Assembly: GCA_016215605.1 (NCBI GenBank)
Contig: JACRJB010000015.1
Span: 38,889-102,888 of the forward strand
Direction of reading: 5' to 3'
DNA length: 64,000 nt
From: Rhodopseudomonas palustris
GTDB taxonomy: Bacteria; Pseudomonadota; Alphaproteobacteria; Rhizobiales; Xanthobacteraceae
This document shows positions 8,927 through 19,217 of the stretch, in pieces. The first letter of the stretch is position 1; every line of letters starts with the position of its first letter. The notes under the pieces were generated by a model that saw only the letters and a list, made by a program, of their open reading frames with translations, searched no databases and was not told the origin of the DNA. Position numbers and translations under genes: made by a program.

Positions 8927-9733
8927 ATGTACGAATTCAAATATCATCGCCCCGCGACCGTCCGTCAGGCTGCGAATCTGCTGATCAAGAACGAGGACGC
9001 CAAGGTGATCGCCGGCGGCCACACGCTGCTGCCGGTGATGAAGCAGCGCCTCGCGGCGCCGCCGCATCTGGTCGACCTGTCGCATGTCGAGGGCCTCGAC
9101 GGCATCGAGATGAAGGGCCGTTCGCTGGTGATCGGCGCCACCGCCAAGCACGCCGATGTCGCCAATTCGCCGATCGTCGGCGAGGCGATTCCGGCGCTGG
9201 CCGAGCTGGCGTCGCTGATCGGCGATCCGGCGGTGCGCCACAAGGGCACGATCGGCGGCTCGCTCGCCAACAACGACCCGACCGCGGACTATCCGGCGGC
9301 GGTGATGGCGCTCGGCGCCACCATCGTCACCAACAAGCGCAAGCTGAAGCCGGAAGAGTTCTTCCAGGGCCTTTTCACCACCGCGCTGGAGCCGGACGAG
9401 ATCATCGTCAAGGTGCAGTTTCCGCTGCCGAAGAAGGCCGCCTACGTCAAATTCCGCAACCAGGCCTCGCGCTACGCGCTGGTCGGCGTGTTCGTCGCGC
9501 GGCGACCGTCGGATGTCGCCGTGGCGGTGACCGGCGCCGGCTCCGAGGGCGTGTTCCGCGTCACGGCGTTCGAGGAAGCGCTGAAGGCACGCTTCAATGC
9601 GAAGTCGCTCGACGGCATCCACGTCCCGCACGACGGGCTGAACAGCGATCTGCACGGCAGCGCCGAATATCGCGCGCATCTGATCGGCGTGCTGGCCAAG
9701 CGTGCGGTCGATGCCGCCAACGGCAAGGCGTGA
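8927..9733 (+). CDS. coxM: CO dehydrogenase/xanthine dehydrogenase-type medium subunit (FAD binding)
   Basis: MYEFKYHRPATVRQAANLL...AGGHTLLPVMKQRLAAPPHLVDLS...GTIGGSLANNDPTADYPAAVMAL. Confidence 0.95.
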   Translation: MYEFKYHRPATVRQAANLLIKNEDAKVIAGGHTLLPVMKQRLAAPPHLVDLSHVEGLDGIEMKGRSLVIGATAKHADVANSPIVGEAIPALAELASLIGDPAVRHKGTIGGSLANNDPTADYPAAVMALGATIVTNKRKLKPEEFFQGLFTTALEPDEIIVKVQFPLPKKAAYVKFRNQASRYALVGVFVARRPSDVAVAVTGAGSEGVFRVTAFEEALKARFNAKSLDGIHVPHDGLNSDLHGSAEYRAHLIGVLAKRAVDAANGKA

Positions 9734-9766
9734 CCTTGCGATCGGACCGCGCATGAGCGTTACCCC

Positions 9767-10675
<909 letters not shown>

Positions 10676-10720
10676 CAAGCTTTTGGTTCATCTTCAGCGT
10701 TGCCCCGATTGCGGCGCGCT

Positions 10721-10823
10721 CCCTCGCCCCGCTCTTGCGGGGAGAGGGTCGGGGTGAGGGGCGGCCCCAGGCACCGTGCTCGCGTCGCCCTCACCCCACC
10801 CCTCTCCCGCAAGCGGGAGAGGG
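10721..10823. repeat. Palindromic repeat (family D) between coxD and coxE
   Basis: ccctcgccccgctcttgcggggagagggtcggggtgagg...ccctcaccccacccctctcccgcaagcgggagaggg. Confidence 0.8.
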
Positions 10824-10890
10824 AGCAGGCCGTGCGGGCGGCGAGGCTGTGCACTGACTAAGAGCGACATTGTGCACTGATTGAGAGTTT

Positions 10891-10986
10891 GTCATTCCGG
10901 GGCGCGCCCCTTGGCGCGAACCCGGAATCTGAAACGGGCAGGACGGCAGAGATTCCGGGCTCGCGCTGCGCGCGCCCCGGAATGAC
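10891..10986. repeat. Palindromic repeat (family A) between coxD and coxE
   Basis: gtcattccggggcgcgcccc...gaacccggaatc ... gattccgggctcgcgctgcgcgcgccccggaatgac. Confidence 0.85.
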
Positions 10987-11006
10987 GAATGATAGGTCCT
11001 TGAGCG

Positions 11007-12224
11007 ATGCAGCGTAACCCGATGACCGCGATGGATCACCTCAACCCGCCGACCGGGATGATGGCCGACAATGTCGTCGGCTTTGCGCGGGCGCTGCGCG
11101 CCGCCGGGTTGCCGGTCGGGCCGGGCGCGGTGATCGATGCGCTGGAGGCGCTGAAGCTGATCGAGATCGGCAACCGGCAGGACGTCTACGCCACGCTGGA
11201 AGCGATCTTCGTCAAGCGGCACGAGCACGCGCTGATCTTCGCCCAGGCGTTCGCGCTGTTCTTCCGCGCCGCGGAGGAATGGCAGCACATGCTGGATTCG
11301 ATCCCGCTGCCGGATCACGCCAAGAAGAAGCCACCGCCGGCGTCGCGCCGGGTGCAGGAGGCGATGGCGCCGTCGACGACGCGCGACTTTCCCTCCGCCG
11401 AGGAGCAGGAAGTGCGGCTCGCGGTGTCCGACAAGGAGATTCTGCAGAAGAAGGACTTCGCGCAGATGAGCGCGGCGGAGATCGCCGAGGTGACGCGGTC
11501 GATCGCGCGGATGCGGCTGCCGCAGGCGGAGCTGCGCACCCGCCGCGTCCGGCCCGACAAGCGCGGCCTCAAGCTCGATTTGCGCCGCACTTTGCGTGCC
11601 AGTCTGCGCACCGGCGGCGACATCGTCGACATCCGCAAGCTCGGGCTGATCGACAAGCCGGCGCCGATCGTTGCGCTGCTGGATATCTCCGGCTCGATGA
11701 GCGAGTACACGCGGCTGTTTCTGCACTTCCTCCACGCCATCACCGACGACCGCAAGCGCGTCTCGACCTTCCTGTTCGGCACCCGGCTGACCAACGTCAC
11801 CCGCGCCTTGCGTGCGCGCGATCCCGACGAGGCGCTGGCGAGTTGCACGTCGTCGGTCGAGGATTGGGCCGGCGGCACTCGGATCGCGACCTCGCTGCAC
11901 GGCTTCAACAAGCTGTGGGCCCGCCGGGTGCTGGGGCAGGGCGCCATCGTGCTGCTGATCTCCGACGGGCTGGAGCGCGAGGCCGATTCCAAGCTCGCCT
12001 TCGAGATGGACCGCCTGCATCGCTCCTGCCGGCGGCTGATCTGGCTCAATCCGCTGTTGCGCTATGACGGTTTCGAGCCACGCGCACAGGGCATCAAAAT
12101 GATGCTGCCGCACGTTGACGAATTCCGGCCGGTGCATAATTTGACCTCGATGCGGGGGCTGATCGAGGCGCTGTCCTCGGCGCCGCCGCCGCACCATTTC
12201 AGCGCGATCCGCTCGGCCGCGTAG
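11007..12224 (+). CDS. coxE: VWA-domain protein CoxE
   Basis: Encoded next to coxD; MIDAS-like DISGSMSEYTRLFLHFLHAI, TRIATSLHGFNKLW, LISDGLEREADSKL. Confidence 0.9.
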   Translation: MQRNPMTAMDHLNPPTGMMADNVVGFARALRAAGLPVGPGAVIDALEALKLIEIGNRQDVYATLEAIFVKRHEHALIFAQAFALFFRAAEEWQHMLDSIPLPDHAKKKPPPASRRVQEAMAPSTTRDFPSAEEQEVRLAVSDKEILQKKDFAQMSAAEIAEVTRSIARMRLPQAELRTRRVRPDKRGLKLDLRRTLRASLRTGGDIVDIRKLGLIDKPAPIVALLDISGSMSEYTRLFLHFLHAITDDRKRVSTFLFGTRLTNVTRALRARDPDEALASCTSSVEDWAGGTRIATSLHGFNKLWARRVLGQGAIVLLISDGLEREADSKLAFEMDRLHRSCRRLIWLNPLLRYDGFEPRAQGIKMMLPHVDEFRPVHNLTSMRGLIEALSSAPPPHHFSAIRSAA

Positions 12225-12251
12225 CCAAGTCATTCGCAGAGGAGACGTCCG

Positions 12252-12575
12252 ATGCTCGACCGCGACGAAGACATTCTCAAAGCGGCGGAAGACTGGAAGA
12301 AGGCCGGCCACGGCGTGGCGCTCGCCACCGTGGTCGAGACCTGGGGCTCGGCGCCGCGCCCCGCCGGCTCCAGCCTGGTGATCAACAACGACGGCACCTT
12401 CCTCGGCTCGGTGTCCGGCGGCTGCGTCGAAGGCGCGGTGGTGACCGAGGCGCTCGACGTGATCGAGAGCGGCGCGCCGAAGCTGCTCGAATTCGGCGTC
12501 GCCGACGAGACCGCCTGGAAGGTCGGCCTGTCCTGCGGCGGCACCATCCGGGTATTCGTCGAGAAGGTCGGTTAG
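12252..12575 (+). CDS. XdhC/CoxF family protein, N-terminal (XdhC_CoxI) type
   Basis: VALATVVETWGSAPRPAGSSLVINNDGTFLGSVSGGCVEGAVV...GLSCGGTIRVFVE. Confidence 0.88.
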   Translation: MLDRDEDILKAAEDWKKAGHGVALATVVETWGSAPRPAGSSLVINNDGTFLGSVSGGCVEGAVVTEALDVIESGAPKLLEFGVADETAWKVGLSCGGTIRVFVEKVG

Positions 12576-12604
12576 TCGCAGGGGCGAGGAAGTGAGAGTC
12601 TCTC

Positions 12605-12719
12605 CGTCATTGCAGAGCGAAGCAAGCCAGAAGCGCGGTGCACTGAGCTGGATTGCTTCGTCGCGGAGCCTGTCCTCGGACGGCGCTGAGCGCCGATCCG
12701 GGGGCTCCTCACAATGACG
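12605..12719. repeat. Palindromic repeat (family B) between the two XdhC-like genes
   Basis: cgtcattgcagagcgaagcaagccag...ctggattgcttcgtcgcggagcc...tcctcacaatgacg. Confidence 0.75.
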
Positions 12720-12784
12720 GAGTTTCATTTCCAGGGCCGTTATCTTCGGCTTGGTTCTGATGTGCGATTGAAGCAAGTGGGGCC

Positions 12785-13492
12785 GTGACTGTGAAGTTCG
12801 AAACACTGCAGCAACTCAATGCCGAACGCGCCGCGCGCCGTCCGGCTGTGGTTATCACCGACACGGCGACCGGCGAACAGCGGCTGGTGAAGGCCGCCGA
12901 GATCGCCGCCGATCCGCTCGCCGCGGAGCTCGGCAAGCAGCTGCGCATGGGCAAGAGCGCGACCATCGAGGCAAATGGCAAGAAGCTGTTTCTCAACGTC
13001 TATGCGCCGACCGCCAGACTGGTGATCGTGGGCGCCGTGCATATCAGCCAGGCGCTGGCGCCGCTGGCGCGCTCGCTCGGCTACGACGTCACCGTGGTCG
13101 ATCCGCGCACCGCCTTCGCCAGTCCGGAGCGCTTCCCCGACGTGCCGCTGATCGCCGAGTGGCCGGACGTCGCGCTGCCGCCGCTGAACATCGATCACTA
13201 CACCGCCTTCGTCGCGCTCACGCACGATCCGAAGATCGACGATCCGGCGCTGCTGCATGCGTTCGCGCGCGACTGCTTCTACATCGGCGCGCTCGGCTCG
13301 AAGAAGACCCACGCCCGGCGCGTCGACCGCCTGAAGGAGCAGGGCGCCTCCGAGGCGGACGTCGCCCGCATCCACGCGCCGATCGGGCTGTCGATCGGTG
13401 CGGTGTCGCCGTCGGAGATCGCGGTGTCGATCATGGCCGAGATCACCGCGACGCTGCGGATGCCGGCGTCGTCCAAGGCGGCTGCGGCATGA
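12785..13492 (+). CDS. XdhC family protein, Rossmann (XdhC_C) type
   Basis: RLVIVGAVHISQALAPLARSLGYDVTVVDPRTAFASPERFPDV...YIGALGSKKTHARRVDRL...IGLSIGAVSPSEIAVSIMAEI. Confidence 0.9.
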   Translation: MTVKFETLQQLNAERAARRPAVVITDTATGEQRLVKAAEIAADPLAAELGKQLRMGKSATIEANGKKLFLNVYAPTARLVIVGAVHISQALAPLARSLGYDVTVVDPRTAFASPERFPDVPLIAEWPDVALPPLNIDHYTAFVALTHDPKIDDPALLHAFARDCFYIGALGSKKTHARRVDRLKEQGASEADVARIHAPIGLSIGAVSPSEIAVSIMAEITATLRMPASSKAAAA

Positions 13493-15090
13493 AATTCGGT
13501 CCGCGCCGCCCGGCCGATGCGATCGGCGGCGTCACCGTGCATTCGCTGCGGCAGAACGGCCTGCTGCTGAAGAAGGGCACCGCGATCGGCGCGGCCGAGG
13601 TCGCCGCGCTCGAAAAAGCCTGCGTGGCCGAGATCGTCGTGGTGCAGCTCGAGCCGGGCGACGTCTCCGAAGACGTCGCCGCCGCCGACGTGGCGAAAGC
13701 CGTCGCCGGCGACGGCGTCCACGTCGAGCGCGCCTTCACCGGCCGCGCCAATCTGTTCGCGCAGCGCCCCGGCGTGCTGGTGGTCGATCGCGCCGCGGTG
13801 GATCGCGTCAACGCGGTCGACGAGGCGATCACCTTCGCGACGCTGCCGGCGTTCAAGCCGGTGGTCGAAGGCGAGATGATCGCGACCGTCAAGCTGATCC
13901 CGTTCGGCGTCGAAGGCGAGCTGCGCGACGCCGCGGTGGCGGCGGCGCAGGGCTCGGCGCTGCGGGTCGCGCCCTATGTGATCAAGCGCGTCGGCATCGT
14001 CTCGACGCAACTGCCGGGCCTCGCCAGCAAGGTGATCGACAAGACGCTGCGCGTCACCGCCGAGCGGCTGGCGCCCGCCGGTGCCGAAATCATCGCCGAG
14101 CGCCGCATCGCGCATGACGAGACTGCGTTGACAGCGGCGCTGCAGGAGTTGCTCGGGCTCGGCGCCGAGCTGGTGATCGTGTTCGGCGCCTCGGCGATCG
14201 CCGACCGCCGCGACGTGATCCCGGCGGCGATCGGCGCCATCGGCGGAAAGATCGAACATTTCGGCATGCCGGTCGATCCCGGCAACCTGTTGCTGATCGG
14301 CTCGGCCTCCGGCGTGCCGGTGCTCGGCGCGCCGGGCTGCGCGCGCTCGCCGGTCGAGAACGGCTTCGACTGGGTGCTGATGCGGCTGCTCGCCGGGCTG
14401 AAAGTCACGCGCGCCGACATCACCGGCATGGGCGTCGGCGGCTTGTTGATGGAAATCGTGACGCGGCCGCAGCCGCGGCTGCCGGTCGCCGAAGGCGGCC
14501 GCAACGTCGCGGCGATCGTGCTCGCCGCCGGCCGCTCGACCCGGATGGGCGGGCCGAACAAATTGCTCGCCGAACTCGGCGGCGTGCCGCTGGTGCGGAT
14601 CGTCGCCGAACGATTGCAGGCGTCCAAGGCCGCGCGCGTCATCGTCGTCACCGGGCATCAGGCCGACAAGGTCGAGGCGGCGCTGGCCGGCCTCGACGTT
14701 GCGTTCGTCCACAATCCGGCCTTCGCCGAAGGGATCGCCTCGTCGGTGAAGGCCGGCATCGGCGCGGTCCCCCACGATGCCGACGGCGCCGCCGTCTGTC
14801 TCGGCGACATGCCGCTGATCGATGCCGAGCTGATCGACAGACTGATCGACGCGTTCGACCCCGATCGCGGCGCCCTGATCGCGGTGCCGGTGGCGGACGG
14901 CCGCCGCGGCAATCCGGTGCTGTGGTCGCGGCGTTTCTTCAGCGAGCTGATGACGCTCGACGGCGATATCGGCGCGCGGCATCTGATCGCCAAGCACGGC
15001 GAGGCGGTGGCCGAAGTGCCGGTCGACGGCCACGCTGCGTTTCTCGACATCGACACGCCCCAGGCGCTGGAAGACGCCCGCCGCGGCTGA
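13489..15090 (+). CDS. Molybdopterin-binding / NTP-transferase fusion (MoCo cytidylyltransferase-like)
   Basis: N-terminal MoeA/MogA-like domain (IVFGASAIADRRDVIPAAI) and C-terminal MobA/MocA-like VAAIVLAAGRSTRMGGPNKLLAELGG...VCLGDMPLID; start at 13489 overlaps the previous stop. Confidence 0.9.
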   Translation: MKFGPRRPADAIGGVTVHSLRQNGLLLKKGTAIGAAEVAALEKACVAEIVVVQLEPGDVSEDVAAADVAKAVAGDGVHVERAFTGRANLFAQRPGVLVVDRAAVDRVNAVDEAITFATLPAFKPVVEGEMIATVKLIPFGVEGELRDAAVAAAQGSALRVAPYVIKRVGIVSTQLPGLASKVIDKTLRVTAERLAPAGAEIIAERRIAHDETALTAALQELLGLGAELVIVFGASAIADRRDVIPAAIGAIGGKIEHFGMPVDPGNLLLIGSASGVPVLGAPGCARSPVENGFDWVLMRLLAGLKVTRADITGMGVGGLLMEIVTRPQPRLPVAEGGRNVAAIVLAAGRSTRMGGPNKLLAELGGVPLVRIVAERLQASKAARVIVVTGHQADKVEAALAGLDVAFVHNPAFAEGIASSVKAGIGAVPHDADGAAVCLGDMPLIDAELIDRLIDAFDPDRGALIAVPVADGRRGNPVLWSRRFFSELMTLDGDIGARHLIAKHGEAVAEVPVDGHAAFLDIDTPQALEDARRG

Positions 15091-15172
15091 CCGCCCGGAG
15101 CGACGGATTATTCACCAAGTTGAAAGTCCTTCCCGCTTAGAGTTCCGCCGGGTTTACTCGGGGGAGGGAATC

Positions 15173-15556
15173 TTGCCGACATTCGCTGTCGCGCGGCGTT
15201 GCGCCGCGCTTTTTGCTGCCTTGTTGATAGTTGTTGCGGGCGCGATCGCACCGGCCCAGGCCGCCGGCGCCTTCGCGGTCGGTAAATGTGGCGCTTACGG
15301 CAAGGCCTTCGACTATCCGGCTGAAACCGCCGCCGTTGCCGCGGCGCGCAAGCAATGCTCCGGCGACTGCACCACGATCACGATGCGGCGTGCCTGCGCG
15401 GCGCTGGCGATCGACCTCTTGAATCCGTGCGGGGCGCACGGCTACGCGGTCGAGCCGAAGATCTCGTCGTCGCTCAACGAGGCGACCCGCAAATGCTACG
15501 AATACGGCGGCAAGGAATGCGTGATCCGCGCCTGGGCCTGCGACGCCAAGGGCTGA
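15173..15556 (+). CDS. Secreted DUF4189-like small protein
   Basis: TTG start; hydrophobic N-terminal signal, then AFAVGKCGAYGKAFDYPAETAAVAAARKQCSGDCTTITM with regularly spaced Cys. Confidence 0.65.
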   Translation: MPTFAVARRCAALFAALLIVVAGAIAPAQAAGAFAVGKCGAYGKAFDYPAETAAVAAARKQCSGDCTTITMRRACAALAIDLLNPCGAHGYAVEPKISSSLNEATRKCYEYGGKECVIRAWACDAKG

Positions 15557-15587
15557 CACGCCGGCCGGATTCCGCTACGGAGTCCGC

Positions 15588-15998
15588 ATGCAGTTCGACA
15601 CGAAAATTGCGTTGGTGATCCGCACCGACCTCGAAGCCTGGCAGAAGCTCAACGTCGCCGCGTTCCTGACCTCCGGAATCGCCGCGGCATTTCCGGAATG
15701 CATCGGCGAACCGTATCAGGACGGTGACGGCACGCCGTATCACGCGCTGATCGGCCAGCCGATCCTGATCTACGGCGCCGACCGTGCGGCGCTGTCCCGC
15801 GCGCTGGAGCGGGCTTTGGCCCGTAACGTCACGCCCGCCGTCTACACCGAGGACATGTTCAAGACGACACACGATGCCGCAAATCGCGAGGCGGTGCGGG
15901 CGGTGGCGCGCGCCGATCTCAATCTGGTCGGACTAGCAGTGCGCGCCGACCGCAAGGTGGTCGACAAGATCCTCGACGGCCTGAAATTCCACGCCTGA
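15588..15998 (+). CDS. DUF2000-like protein
   Basis: MQFDTKIALVIRTDLEAWQKLNVAAFLTSGIAAAFPECIGEPYQDGDGTPYHALIGQPILIYGAD. Confidence 0.75.
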   Translation: MQFDTKIALVIRTDLEAWQKLNVAAFLTSGIAAAFPECIGEPYQDGDGTPYHALIGQPILIYGADRAALSRALERALARNVTPAVYTEDMFKTTHDAANREAVRAVARADLNLVGLAVRADRKVVDKILDGLKFHA

Positions 15999-16031
15999 CC
16001 GCCGGCGGCTGCTGCCGCCGCGAGGTCGAAC

Positions 16032-16241
16032 TCAGTCCGGCATCGGCTGGGCGCGTTCGCCGGCGCCCGGGACGGGACGGCCGGTCTCCTTGCGCTCCTC
16101 GGCCCGGTAGTTCGCCTTGGTCGCGGCCTCGGTGAGCTGCTTCTCCGCGCCGCTGCGCTTGCGGTTGCGCATCAGCGCGTAGGCCATCGCGATCGGCAGG
16201 ATCAGCAGGCCGATCCCCCACAGCCATTCGGTCGACATCAT
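16032..16241 (-). CDS. Small single-TM protein of unknown function
   Basis: MMSTEWLWGIGLLILPIAMAYALMRNRKRSGAEKQLTEAATKANYRAEERKETGRPVPGAGERAQPMPD. Confidence 0.6.
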   Translation of the reverse strand: MMSTEWLWGIGLLILPIAMAYALMRNRKRSGAEKQLTEAATKANYRAEERKETGRPVPGAGERAQPMPD

Positions 16242-16461
16242 GGCGCACTCCCTTGTCGTTATCGACGACAATCCCAAGCCGCTGCGGTCGTTCCCCCGCG
16301 CGAGTTCCCGCACTGTCGCAGGCGAGCGCACGCCGTCGCGCGGGAGCAGGGGTGATGCCGTTAGCAACTTGGAAAGGGTGTCGTGGCGCGGCCGGCCGGC
16401 GTAAGGGCTCCCTTAAGCTCGGACCTCTCATGTAGCGCGGAGTTTGTGGACCCGCGGCTGC

Positions 16462-17610
16462 ATGAATCAGATCGTCTCCGACCAGCTTTCGAAACTGCGC
16501 CGGCTGCCGGCCGCGGATGTCGGCGATCCCGAGCTGCTGAACCGGCTGGCGCAGCGGCGGTCGCTGATCGTCAACCTGTTTCTCAACTGGCTGGCCATCA
16601 GCATCGATCTGGTCGCGCTCGATCCCCGGCATCTCGAATATGCGCTGGCGTTGCGGCTGGGCGGCGTGACCGTGCTCGGCCTGATCGGGCTGGGGCTGAA
16701 CCTGTGGTCCGGCAACAAGGCGCTGCAATCGGCCGTGCATGCGGCGATGATCGTGACCTTCGTCGGCACCGTGGTGACGATCGGCCAATGGGCGAACGAG
16801 CCCTATGCCGGGCGCTACATGATGGTGGCGCTGTTCCTGATCTTCTGTGCGGCGCTGCTGTCCGCGCTGCCGTGGCGCATGACGCAGATCATGACGATCT
16901 CGTCGACCGTGGTCTACGTCGCGATCACGGCGAGCGGCCTCGAGTGGCCGCCTGCGCTCGAGAACTTCGACCTGGTAGTTTGCGCGGTGGTGTGCGGCCT
17001 GCTGGCGCTGCGCGGCCGCCGCCGCAAGGACATCCAGATCGCGGAGCTCGAGGCGATCCGCCGCAACGACGCGCAGCTGCAGAACTCGCTGCGGCAGGCC
17101 AACGAGGCGCTCAGCAAGCTGTCGAACACCGACCCTCTGACCGGCGCCTTCAACCGCCGCTACCTCGACGAACTGATCGAGCACGACGCCGCTTCGATCG
17201 TGCCGTCGCTCGGGCAGGGCGTGCTGATGATCGATGTCGATCATTTCAAGCTGTTCAACGACCATGCCGGCCACGCCGCCGGCGACCGCTGCCTGCAACA
17301 GATCGTCGCCGCGATCCGCCAGAGCGTGCGTCCGTCCTGCGACATCGTGGTGCGCTACGGCGGCGAGGAGTTCGCCGTCATCCTGCCGGGAATGGATCTC
17401 CCCGATCTGCTCAACGCCGCCGACCGGCTGCGCCGCGCCGTCAGCGATCTCGGGATCCGGCACCCGGCGCGGGGGCCCGACCACGTCGTGACCGTCAGCA
17501 TCGGCGCTGCGATCGCCGAGCCCGACGAGGGTCTGTCCAGCGCCATCCTGCGCGCCGACCAATCGCTGTATCGCGCCAAACGGACCGGACGGAACCGCGT
17601 CCTGGCCTGA
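16462..17610 (+). CDS. GGDEF-domain diguanylate cyclase with N-terminal TM region
   Basis: TM segments, then DPLTGAFNRRYLDELIE...RYGGEEFAVILPGMDL (GGEEF) ... ADQSLYRAKRTGRNRV. Confidence 0.92.
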   Translation: MNQIVSDQLSKLRRLPAADVGDPELLNRLAQRRSLIVNLFLNWLAISIDLVALDPRHLEYALALRLGGVTVLGLIGLGLNLWSGNKALQSAVHAAMIVTFVGTVVTIGQWANEPYAGRYMMVALFLIFCAALLSALPWRMTQIMTISSTVVYVAITASGLEWPPALENFDLVVCAVVCGLLALRGRRRKDIQIAELEAIRRNDAQLQNSLRQANEALSKLSNTDPLTGAFNRRYLDELIEHDAASIVPSLGQGVLMIDVDHFKLFNDHAGHAAGDRCLQQIVAAIRQSVRPSCDIVVRYGGEEFAVILPGMDLPDLLNAADRLRRAVSDLGIRHPARGPDHVVTVSIGAAIAEPDEGLSSAILRADQSLYRAKRTGRNRVLA

Positions 17611-17680
17611 GCGTCTCCGGCCGCCGAGAGTCGACCCCTCCAGATCGGTCACACCTCAAATCGGTACTACTGTGGGATTG

Positions 17681-17706
17681 AATATGACTGACCGGTCAGT
17701 CATATT
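17681..17706. promoter_or_regulatory. Perfect 26-bp palindrome, putative TetR operator
   Basis: aatatgactgacc|ggtcagtcatatt ends one base before the GTG start of the TetR ORF. Confidence 0.8.
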
Positions 17707-18414
17707 GTGGCGATGCAACGCTCCCGCCAACCGTCGCGCCGGCCTCCGGCCCAATCCACCGCCACGCCCGGCAGGGCGGGCGCGAAGGCCGCTCGGCCTA
17801 GCACCGACGCGGGCGCCAGGCGGGCCGCCAACGCGGCTGCCCGGCGCGCCGCGATCATCGACGCGGCGCTCGATGAATTCACCGCGCGCGGTTTCGCGGC
17901 GACGCGGCTCGACGACGTGGCCAAACGCGCCGGCGTCGCCAAGGGCACGATCTATCTGCACTTCGCCGACAAGGAATCGCTGTTCCAAGAACTGGTACGC
18001 GCCTCCTTGGTGCCGACCATGAACCGGCTGACGGCGCCGCTGCCGGAGGGCGTGTCGGTGCGGCAGATCCTGGAAGGCTTCGCCGACGGTTTCTTTCGCG
18101 ACATCGTTCAGACCCGACGCGGCGACATCGTCCGGCTGATCATCGCCGAAGGCACGCGGTTTCCGTCGCTCGCCGAATTTCACTATCGCACCGTGGTCGA
18201 GCCCGACATGGCCGGACTGCGCCGGCTGATCGAACTCGGCATCGCGCGCGGCGAGATCCGGAGCACCGCGCTGGCGCAGTTTCCGCAGCTCGTGGTCGCG
18301 CCGGCGATGCTGACGGTGATCTGGCAGGCGCTGTTCGGCCGCTTCGCCCCGCTCGACATGCAGGCGATGCTGCGGACCCAGCTCGATCTGATCTTCGGGG
18401 AGAGGACATCATGA
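17707..18414 (+). CDS. TetR/AcrR family transcriptional regulator
   Basis: AARRAAIIDAALDEFTARGFAATRLDDVAKRAGVAKGTIYLHFADKESLFQELV. Confidence 0.92.
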   Translation: MAMQRSRQPSRRPPAQSTATPGRAGAKAARPSTDAGARRAANAAARRAAIIDAALDEFTARGFAATRLDDVAKRAGVAKGTIYLHFADKESLFQELVRASLVPTMNRLTAPLPEGVSVRQILEGFADGFFRDIVQTRRGDIVRLIIAEGTRFPSLAEFHYRTVVEPDMAGLRRLIELGIARGEIRSTALAQFPQLVVAPAMLTVIWQALFGRFAPLDMQAMLRTQLDLIFGERTS

Positions 18415-19217
18415 TGCGCAAGCCGATGCTGTCGCGCAGCCTGGGCGTCGTGGCGCTCGCGCTGGCTTTGTCCGGTTGCGCCGACAAGGCCGATCCCGGC
18501 TACCAGGGCTGGGTCGAGGCCGATCTGATCTTCGTCAGCCCCGACGAATCCGGCCGCATCACCAAGCTCACGGTGCGCGAGGGCGACGAGGCCAAGAAGG
18601 GCGAGCTGATCTACACGCTCGACGACGATCTGCAGCAGGCCGACCTCAATCAGAACAACGCGACGCTGGCGAATGCCCGCCAGAGCTTCGACCGCGCCCA
18701 GTCGTTGTCGAAGACCGGCTCCGGCACCCAGGCCAATCTCGACTCCGCAGTGTCGGCGCTACGTGTCGCCGAGGCCCGCGTCGAGACCTCGAAGACGCGG
18801 CTGATGCGGCGGCAGATCTACGCGCCGGTGACCGGCAACGTGCAGCAGATCTATTTCCGCGAGGGCGAGATGGTGGCGGCGCAGAAGCCGGTGCTGTCGA
18901 TCCTGCCGCCCGGCAACATGAAGCTGCGGTTCTTCGTGCCGGAAGCGGCGCTGCCCAGGCTGGCGATCGGCGACAGCATCAAAGTCACGTGTGATAATTG
19001 CGCGCCGGACCTGACCGCGAAGATCTACTTCATCGCGACCACCGCCGAATACACGCCGCCGGTGATCTACAGCCTCGATGAACGCAACAAGCTGGTCTAT
19101 CTGATCCAGGCGCGGCCGGAGCGGCCCGCCAGCCTGCGCGTCGGCCAGCCGGTCAGCGTGTATCTGACACCGAAGGCGGCGGCGCCGAGTCCGGCCGCAG
19201 CGGGCGGCAAGTCATGA
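18411..19217 (+). CDS. HlyD-family membrane fusion protein (efflux periplasmic adaptor)
   Basis: Lipoprotein-like N-terminus LALSGCADKADPGYQGWVEADLIFVSPDESGRITKLTVREGDEAKKGELIYTLDD. Confidence 0.9.
   Translation: MMRKPMLSRSLGVVALALALSGCADKADPGYQGWVEADLIFVSPDESGRITKLTVREGDEAKKGELIYTLDDDLQQADLNQNNATLANARQSFDRAQSLSKTGSGTQANLDSAVSALRVAEARVETSKTRLMRRQIYAPVTGNVQQIYFREGEMVAAQKPVLSILPPGNMKLRFFVPEAALPRLAIGDSIKVTCDNCAPDLTAKIYFIATTAEYTPPVIYSLDERNKLVYLIQARPERPASLRVGQPVSVYLTPKAAAPSPAAAGGKS

Noticed and set aside
13279-15033. 584-aa antisense ORF over the MoCo-related gene
   Set aside because: Shadow ORF of a well-supported sense gene.
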